Shown here in pieces: positions 56,469 through 64,000 of a stretch of DNA of 64,000 nt. Positions within the stretch are counted from its first letter, which is position 1. Each line of letters opens with the position of its first letter. Source of the DNA: Silene latifolia (taxonomy: Eukaryota; Streptophyta; Magnoliopsida; Caryophyllales; Caryophyllaceae); assembly GCF_048544455.1 (NCBI RefSeq), contig NC_133536.1:199767325-199831324 (forward strand), read 5' to 3'. The notes under the pieces were generated by a model. It worked only from the letters and a program-made list of their open reading frames with translations, did no database searches and had not been told where the DNA came from. Both the position numbers and the translations under genes were made by a program.

Positions 56469-59400
56469 ATGCCGCCAAAAAGAAACGCCCTGTTTGCTAG
56501 AGCTGAGAGTATGACAGTTGAGGATATAGTAAAGATGTTGGAGCACCAAGATGCTCTTACGGAAGCTTTGAAGAGAGTGGGAAAGGATAAGGAGGTTGAT
56601 CACTCCAAGATCAGCATCCACATATCTAGGTTCAGTCCGAAAGAGTATAAGGGAACCGGGGCGCCAATTCTGCTGGATAATTGGCACAGAGAGATGGAGA
56701 ATATCCTGGAGTTAATTCATTGCTCGGATGAGTTGAAAGTGGAACAAGATGCGTTCTACTTGAGGGAAGCGGCAGGAGAGTGGTGGGATAAGGTCAAGGT
56801 GAGTGCTAGGGAGATGTATATGAAGCAGGGACTACCTGCTATACCTTGGGATGAGTTCAGGAGAGCCATGAGACGTGAGTTTGTGCCAGAGCATGTGAGG
56901 AGTAAGCTGAGGGAGGAGTTCGATGAGTTTAAAATGACATCTGATATGACGGTGGCTGAGTACTACCGCCAGTTTAATGAGAAGTCCATATATGCTGAGG
57001 ACATGGGGTTGAGTGAATAGAATCTAGCTTTGAGGTTTGAGAAGGGGTTGACCCCCAAGATTATGGAGAAGCTACCGGTGGGAGCCCTTACAGATGTTAA
57101 GGAGGTTTATGAGCGAGCTGGGAGAGCTGAGAGGTTGGTTGAGATGACCAAAGAGAGAGGTGCTGAGAAGAGAAAAGCTGAGAGTGAAGGGGGTGGTCAG
57201 TCCGGTTATAATAGGAGTAATCATAATCAGGCGAGAGCATATTCATCTGGTTCAGGGTTTAGTGTTGGGGCTTCTTACGGGCGAGGCCGTGGTAGTAGTG
57301 GTGGTAGTTGGGGTATGACCTGTTTTAACTGTGGCGGTGTAGGCCACAAAAGACATGAGTGCACCAGTGCGGTGAGTGGGGGTTTCCAGAGGCCGGGATA
57401 GGGGAGCTTTTCACAGGGTCCTACACAGAGTTATGCGAGTAACAGACCGGCTGGGTCGTGGAACAACAAGGGAGGTCAGAACAACAACGGTGGGGGGTAA
57501 CCGCAATGGCGGTAATTCTTATCAAAAACCAGCTACGAACACCAACAACAACCAGGGGTCGGGTGCTAAGCCGGCTACCTCAGCTAGTACTGTCCAGGGA
57601 GGGGGCAGAAGACCAGTGGCAAGTTGTTTATGATTGAGAAGAAAGCAGCTGAGGACGATGCTCATGTTATCACTGGTACATTTCTTGTTAATGGTGTTTA
57701 TACCTTTGTTTTGTTTGATTCAGGAGCGTCACAGTCGTTTGTATCTTCGAGTCATGTTAAACAGTTGGGTTTGAGTGAGTATGAGTCTGTAAGAGAGGAA
57801 GTTTTTATACCTTCGGGTGAGTCTGTATCGTGTGGAAGGTTGTATAGAGGTGTATCCATGATAGTTGGGCAAGTTGATCTACCCGTAGACTTGCTAGAGT
57901 TTCCTTTAGACGGTTTTTAGATGATAGTCGGGATGGATTGGTTGGAAAAGTACAAGGCTAAGATAGATTGTCATCAAAAGAAAGTTTCTTTGAGAGGTCC
58001 TAAGGGGATTAGTGTGTCTTATCGTGGGTTTGTTGTCAAACCCAAAGTTAAGTTGATTGCAGCAGTGACTTTGAAGTCCTATCTGAGGAAGGGGTGCCCG
58101 TTGATCTTGTGCCATATGAGGGATCACAGAGTGGAGAGTCCGACAGTTGAGCAGATACCAGTTGTGGGAGAGTTTCCAGATGTCTTTCCAGAGGAGATTC
58201 CGAAGTTGCCACCGAAGAGGGAGATAGATTTCAGTGTTGAGCTGAAACCAGGAACGAGACCAATCTCTAAGGCACCGTACCGTATGGGTCCTAAGGAGTT
58301 GGAGGAGCTAAGGAAGCAGTTAGATAATCTGATTGAGAGGGGATACATTAGACCTAGTGTATCACCGTGGGGAGCACCAGTTCTGTTTGTGAAAAAGAAA
58401 GATGGGAGCCTGAGGTTATGCATAGATTACAGGGAGCTGAATAGAGTGACGGTGAAGAACAAGTATCATTTGCCAAGGATAGATGATTTGTTCGATCAGT
58501 TGAGTGGTGCAGCAGTCTTTTCTAAGATTGATTTGAGGTCGGGGTACCATCAGGTGAAGATTAGAGAGGAGGACATACCAAAGACAGCTTTCACGTCGAG
58601 GTATGGTCATTATGAGTATGTGGTGATGTCGTTTGGGTTATCTAATGCACCAGCTGTGTTTATGGATTTGATGAACCGAGTCTTTAGTCAGTTCTTGGAT
58701 AAGTTTGTGGTGGTTTTCATAGATGACATCTTAGTCTTTTCTAAGACTAAGGAGGAGCATGAGGAGCATCTGAGGATTGTGTTGCAGACCTTGAGGGAAC
58801 ATGGGTTATATGCAAAATTCTCCAAGTGTGAGTTCTGATTGGAGAAAGTTGCTTTTCTGGGGCATGTGATTTCAAAGGAAGGGGTAGATGTGGATCCTGC
58901 AAAGATTGAGGCAGTTACCAAGTGGGAAACACCGAAGAATGTAGCTGAGATCAGGAGTTTCTTGGGTTTAGCTGGGTATTATCGACGGTTCGTGAAAGAT
59001 TTCTCCAAGATTGCTAGACCTATAACAGCTTTGATGAGGAAAGAGAACAGGTTTCGTTGGGATGAAAGTTGTGAGACGGCGTTCCAAACATTAAAGGAGC
59101 GTTTGACCACAGCTCCAATCTTAGCATTGCTTGAAGGGAGTGAGAACTTTGAGGTGTATACGGATGCTTCAAAGAATGGGTTGGGTTGTGTGTTGATGCA
59201 GAATGGGAAAGTGATTGTCTATGCTTCTAGGCAATTGAAGCCTTATGAGGAGAATTATCCTACACATGATCTGGAGTTGGGTGCAGTTGTGTTTGTTCTT
59301 AAGATTTGGAGACATTACCTATATGGGGCGACCTTTAAGGTATTTTCATATCACAAGAGTCTCAAGTACATCTTCACTCAAAAGGCGTTGAACATGAGAC

Positions 59401-61067
59401 AGAGGAGGTGGATGGAGTTGATTGGCGATTATGACATGGATATTATCTACCATGAAGGGAAAGCCAATGTGGGTGCAGATGCTTTGAGCAGGAAGAGTGT
59501 GCATTCTTTGTGCACAGCTATATCTTTGATGAGATTGAGAGATGAGGTGGGAAAGTTCGGGATACATATGATCCAGAAAGGGGATGCTATGGGAGATTTG
59601 ACAGTGCAGCCTGATCTTTATGATGATATTCGCGGTAAACAGGTGTTGGATCCCAAGATGGTGGAGTGAAGAGCTGGAGTAGAGAAAGGGACGGTGTCTA
59701 GATTATCTATTCATACAGATGGTAGTTTGAGGTTTGATGGGAGGTGGTGTGTCCCTAATGATGAGGAGCTGAAAAAGATGATCATGACAGAGGCTCATTG
59801 TACACCATACTCGGTATATCCAGGTGGTGACAAGCTATATAAGGATTTGAAGAAGACTTTCTGGTGGCCTGGGATGAAGAAAGAAACAGCTGAGTTTGTG
59901 GCTCGTTGTTTGACATGTCAGAGAGTGAAAGGGGAGCAGCGATGACCACAAGGTAAGATTCAGTCTCTTGAGGTACCTGAGTGGAAGTGGGAGTCTATTT
60001 CTATGGATTTTATCGTGAGTTTACCGAAGAGTCAACAGAGTAACAACATGATATGGGTTATAGTGGATCAACTGACCAAGTCAGCTCATTTTGTGCCAAT
60101 GAAAGATACATGGACTAACGCACAGTTAGCTATACCTTATAGGAAGAATGTGCTGAGATTGCATGGGGTGCCTAAGGATATAGTGTCTGACAGAGATTCG
60201 CGATTCATCTCACGGTTTTGGAAGGAGTTGCCGGAGTCTTTGGGAACTACCTTGAAGATGAGTACAACATTTCATCCTGCGACAGATGGTCAGACGGAGA
60301 GGACCATCAAGACTCTAGAAGATATGTTGCGAGCTTGTGTTATGGATTTTGGTGGTAGCTGGGAATAGAGGTTAGATATGATTAAGTTTTCTTACAACAA
60401 CAGCTATCACACCAGTATTGGCATGGCGCCATTTGAGGCTTTATATGGGAGGAGATGTAGGAGTCCGATTTGTTGGGACAATAGTGCTGAGGCAGTGGTT
60501 TTAGGACCAGAGATGGTACATGAGATGGTAGAGCAGATTAAGCTGATCAGAGAAAGGATGAGAGCGGCCCAGGATCGACAAAAGAGTTATGCTGATCTAC
60601 ATCGACGGGATATAGAGTTTCAGGTTGGGGACAAGGTTCTTTTAAAAGTGTCCCCTATGCGTGGGGTCATGAGATTTAGTAAGAAAGGGAAGCTGAGTCA
60701 GAAGTTCATAGGACCATATGAGATCTTAGACCGTGTTGGAGAGGTTGCTTATCGGTTGGCTTTACCGTCTGCTTTAGATAGGGTACATAATGTGTTTCAT
60801 GTGTCTCAGCTGCGGAAGTATGTTAGTGACCCGTCACATGTGTTAGAGGTAGAGAAAATAGAGCTAGATGAGTCCTTGTCTTATCTTGAGGTGCCTAAAC
60901 AGATCCTTGACCGGAAGGTTAGGAAGACTAGACATGGTGAGACAGTGTTGCTTAAGGTTCTTTGGTCTAATCATGAGGTAGAGGAGGCTACATGGGAGGC
61001 GGAAGAGGCCATGAGGGAGCGCTATTCGTCTCTTTTTGATCAGGTATGTATGGTTACGGGGACGTAA
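56469..61067 (+). pseudogene. Chromovirus gag-pol, one frame with seven stops
   Basis: ATG at 56469 (MPPKRNALFARAE). Domains in order: gag (EWWDKVKVSAREMY, EFVPEHVRSKLREEF); knuckle CFNCGGVGHKRHEC; protease DSGASQSF (57717); RT with FIDD at 58716-58727; RNase H ([14 protein letters not shown]); integrase finger CLTCQRVKGEQ and D, D, E in [18 protein letters not shown] and [12 protein letters not shown]; and a C-terminal chromodomain-like end (RKVRKTRHG, KVLWSNHEVEEATWE). Stops are at 57018, 57399, 57918, 58836, 59667, 59943 and 60366. A compensated frame shift covers about 57495-57615. RNase H reads [10 protein letters not shown], with Y in place of an expected catalytic D. The copy is defective. 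Confidence 0.9.
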
Positions 61068-61300
61068 CCTTGTTTCTTTTAGTGGGGTAGGAGATGGTCG
61101 CGAAGTGTTTTTACATGTTTTTATGTTGATTTTGATATAGTTAGTAGATGTTTGAGTCGGGTTGAGTTTGGTTTGGTGAGTATGTTTTGGAGTTTTGTGT
61201 TGAGTTATGTTTTTGTTGTTGTGTCGGGAGAGTGTTAGTGTGTTTTTGTTTTGTTGTGGTTTAAACTTCGGGGACGAAGTTGTTTTTAAGGAGGGAAGAC
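61068..61300 (+). other. Chromovirus 3' untranslated region, hairpin and polypurine tract
   Basis: After the pol stop comes a GT-rich tail, the perfect hairpin aacttcggggacgaagtt (61264-61281) and the polypurine tract aaggagggaagac (61288-61300), immediately followed by the 3' LTR. Confidence 0.85.
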
Positions 61301-62709
61301 TGTAATACTACGGTTTTATGAGTCTGTGGGTACTCTATCGAGTGGGGCTTACTCTGTCGAGTAAGTATGTTTGGAATACGAACCAGTAGTCTGCCTGTAG
61401 GGTACTCGATCGAGTAGCCTTGGCACTCGATCGAGTAAGTGGCACTCGATCGAGTACGAGACTTACTCGATCGAGTAGGTCGGTTATCGGGTGTTATTGG
61501 ACGGATTTTGTTAATAAGGCGGATTAATATATAATACTTTTCGTCATTTTTCTTAAACACTTTTACAAACCTAATTTACTGATTAAGAGAGATTTTATAT
61601 TACATTACTTTGTTCTTCCGCTTTATTGACAAATCCCGGAGCTAGAGGAGTCGGTTTCATTTGTTCTTGATATCTTTGTGATCCTTACGTCAAGGGTAAG
61701 TTCTACGTACCATTTTTATAGCATTTGACTGATTTTGGTTAAACCCTAATTTGGGAATTGGGGGTTTTGTGATTATATTGTTGTGGTAGTGATTGTATGA
61801 ATATGTGTATAGGAGGAGGGTTCGTAGAAGAGAGGTTTTGAGACAGCTGCTAGATCGTCTGAACTGTGATTGCATTCCAGGTAGGGTTTCCCTACTCAAT
61901 ATTAGTTACATGATTTGTGGTGATTGTACTGTAGTTAGTGATTGTTGATTGATTCAGACGGTTGTGATTTCATATTGTTGATTGTTTCAGACGATTGTTG
62001 ATGTTGTATTGTGGTTACTGTTTAACTGTCTGTGTTCTTTGGGGTGCGTCCCTAGCTGAGTGGAGTCACTTGCAGGAGTGGCTTCACGCCCTTGATTCGC
62101 CTTCTGTGGAACCAGCCACAGAAAGGATGTGCACATTAAGGAACATGGGTTTATCGCTCGATGGAGATGAGCGGGGCTTAGGTGGGAACGGCTGCGGTCC
62201 CCCACTGGCGGTGTGAAGTACCTGTTGCGATGGGTACTCTGGCAGGACTACACACTTTAGTGTGTAGTCAGTTATGAGGAGATTGATTATGGAGTTGGGG
62301 TTGATGTGACGATTGAGCTGTTTGACATTTGTTTTATTGTGATTTATGTTGTGTAATTAGTACTGACCCCGTTGTTTGTTTTGTAAAACTGTGGTGATCC
62401 ATTCGGGGATGGTGAGCAGTTGTTGAGCAGGTTTGATAGGATGCATTTGGGATAGCTGGGATGAGTCACCACGAGGCATTTAGAGTCTTCCGCTGTTATA
62501 CTTTAGTTGTTGAGACATTTGGATTTTGAGAACTTGTATTGTACTTTTATTAGTTTTGGTTTTGAACATGTAATCACTTTAAACCGTATTGCTATTTAAA
62601 TTATGTTTCTTCATTGTCATTTGATTATCATTGCCTCGGGAAACCGAGATGGTGACGTTCTTATACCTGAGTGGTCCTGGTAAGGTACTTGGAGTATGGG
62701 GGTGTCACA
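61301..62709 (+). repeat. Chromovirus 3' LTR
   Basis: 1409 bp, ending GGGGTGTCACA before the CCTCC duplicate. U3 palindromes at about 61331-61480 include one extra 19-bp unit relative to the 5' LTR. Confidence 0.95.
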
Positions 62710-62714
62710 CCTCC

Positions 62715-63477
62715 TCCAAGCCAGCCCAAACACCAGTGGACACGAAATCAAAATTGAGTGCTTCCTCGGGTGCCCCTGTTTCGGATCCTTTTTTATACCG
62801 AAGTCTGGCCGGTGCTCTTCAATACTTGACATTTACCCGACCCGATATCTTCTATAAGGTACAGCAAGTCTGCCTTTTTATGCATGACCCACGTGATGCT
62901 CACCTCGGTGCTCTCAAACGCATTATTCGGTATTTAAAGGGGACTTCTCATTATGGGTTGCATTTATACAAGTCGTCACCCACTAATCTGATAGTATACA
63001 TCGATGCCGATTGGGGAGGGTGCCCCGACACCCGCAGGTCTACCTCAGGCTACTGTGTGAACCTTGGTAACAGTACAATCTGATCTCATGGTCCTCCAAA
63101 CGCCAACCCACTCTATCCCGTTCTAGCGCGGAGGCCGAGTACAGGGGAGTAGCTAATGTCGTCGCCGAATCATGTTGTATACGTAATTTGCTTCTTGAGC
63201 TGCATTGTCCTATCCAAAAAGCAACACTTGTTTATTGTGACAACGTCTCCGCTATTTACTTATCCGAAAATCCCGTCAACCATCAACGCACAAAACATAT
63301 CGAATTAGATATACACTTCGTACGAGAAAAGGTAGCTCTTGGTCAAGTTCAGGTCCGCCATGTTCCTTCACGTTATCAATTTGCGGACGTGTTTACCAAA
63401 GGTCTGCCTAAAATTTTGTTCGACGACTTCCGCTCTAGTCTCAGCATCCGACCTCCTCCAGCTTCGACTAAGGGGGT
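62715..63477 (+). pseudogene. Ale-like copia RNase H region
   Basis: Continues the frame from 45544 (KPAQTPVDTK), then YRSLAGALQYLTFTRPDI, RNase H start VYIDADWGGCP and, after a frameshift near 63070-63080, SSAEAEYRGVANVVAESC, VYCDNVSAIYLSENPVNHQRTKHIE and HVPSRYQFADVFTKGLP. The frameshift is best explained by about five extra bases in ggtaacagtacaatctg, which puts TGA in frame. It ends at a run of purines (aaggggg) next to the 3' LTR. Confidence 0.9.
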
Positions 63478-63478
63478 G

Positions 63479-63707
63479 TATTAGAATATAAAATATTCTT
63501 GTAATATTATTGTATTATCTGATGTAATCTTTATATTGTTATTTGTTAGCTATTTAGGTGATTGATCCTAATTAATAGGTCAATCAGTAGAAATCACCCA
63601 TGATCCTTGGCTAGAATTATGGGATTGACCAAGCTAACTTAGGAAGACTTTATTGTATATATTCTGATGTAATTGTACAGAATCAGGTAAGGAATTGAAT
63701 ACTTTTA
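63479..63707 (+). repeat. Ale-like copia 3' LTR
   Basis: The 229-bp partner of 26965-27193, preceded by the polypurine run aaggggg (63470-63476) and followed by the duplicated GACAA. Confidence 0.95.
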
Positions 63708-64000
63708 GACAATCTCGCAGGAAAAATAATCCTTAGCCGAGACAAGGGCCAAGTTCATGGTCAAGGCATGACACCGTCTACATGGCACAACACGCTTAGA
63801 CACGCTGAAAATACAAATGACTTAAGTGGATAAATTGTTTGGGCAAGCCCCGACACACCACGACACGAAACCTATATTCGTAGGCTTAGGTCGTACTAGA
63901 TTCTCCTCCAGGCACAACCCACTTCCATCTCTAAAACACATGCTTTGTGTTTTTCCTTAAACATTGCCCGTAATTAGTTCTCATTTTGCTTTTAACACAA
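63708..64000. other. Host flank after the nested block
   Basis: Starts with GACAA, the second target copy. This DNA was contiguous with 26964 before insertion of the copia element. I see no gene, RNA or repeat in it. Confidence 0.7.

Larger units (their letters stand above)
45545..62709 (+). mobile_element. Tekay-like Ty3/gypsy chromovirus, full length, split in leader
   Basis: Flanked by CCTCC (45540-45544 and 62710-62714), inside the RT/RNase H junction of the Ale-like copia. LTRs are at 45545-46934 (1390 bp) and 61301-62709 (1409 bp). The 5' LTR is followed by a tRNA-Met primer site, a leader interrupted by a copia element (47154-55827), one gag-pol frame (56469-61067), and a polypurine tract (61288-61300). 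The C-terminal chromodomain-like segment and RT wording place it with the Tekay/Del chromoviruses. Seven in-frame stops and a local frame shift make it defective. Confidence 0.95.
26965..63707 (+). mobile_element. Ale-like Ty1/copia element, split by two nested insertions
   Basis: 229-bp LTRs at 26965-27193 and 63479-63707 are flanked by GACAA on both sides (26960-26964 and 63708-63712). Removing the insertions at 28773-43282 and 45545-62714 (element plus one duplicate each) leaves about 5.06 kb in one order: gag, protease, integrase, reverse transcriptase, RNase H, the usual size for this group. The RT wording (HVCLLKKSLYGLKQAPRAW) and very short LTRs fit the Ale lineage. The LTRs differ at one position I could see (27168 region, c/t), so the outer element is itself not old. 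It has an in-frame stop in gag-pol, two stops before RT and a frameshift in RNase H. Confidence 0.95.

Overview
The window is plant nuclear DNA, very probably from a eudicot. It holds one recognisable host gene, an intron-containing MAP kinase, in a landscape built almost entirely of nested LTR retrotransposons with smaller DNA elements (hAT and Stowaway-like MITEs, Helitron-like ends). The species cannot be fixed from sequence alone. Recurrent tactccgta/tacggagta motifs would suit Caryophyllales, but that is only an impression.

Left block, 1-17961: a minus-strand Ty3/gypsy chromovirus is cut by the window edge after the first 14 codons of gag. Its 5' LTR (921-1742 plus 17387-17961) is split by a complete, very young minus-strand Athila-type element (1743-17381, duplication GAAAC). 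The Athila copy has equal 2082-bp LTRs, a tRNA-Asp primer site, an uninterrupted gag-pol reading frame (9528-15188) and a third open reading frame in the envelope-like position (6803-8545). Its LTRs and its pol/third-ORF spacer carry evenly spaced GC-rich hairpins.

Host island, 17962-26964: remnants of MITEs, a clean hAT MITE with an 8-bp duplication, and two opposed Helitron-like elements come first. Then comes a two-exon, 369-residue group-C-like MAP kinase (23255-25265) whose activation motif reads TEN instead of TEY and whose intron carries a Helitron-like insert. A Stowaway-like MITE follows.

Right block, 26965-63707: a Russian doll of five LTR elements, each boundary fixed by a perfect 5-bp duplication. 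The outermost is a 5-kb Ale-like Ty1/copia element (duplication GACAA). It was split first by a gag-pol-less chromovirus derivative (28773-43277, CTCCC), itself split inside its 3' LTR by a decayed minus-strand copia (34190-42951, GGGTG). It was split again by a Tekay-like chromovirus (45545-62709, CCTCC), itself split in its leader by a Tork/Angela-like copia (47154-55827, ATAGT). The stop codons in these coding regions mostly look like C-to-T or G-to-A changes, as expected for methylated, silenced DNA. Unfragmented host DNA resumes at 63708.

The most unusual signals are: regularly spaced palindromes in two unrelated retrotransposon families; a composite LTR containing a second polypurine tract; a hairpin next to the polypurine tract shared across Ty3/gypsy families; a copia copy whose LTRs are far younger than its coding decay; and the TEN kinase.
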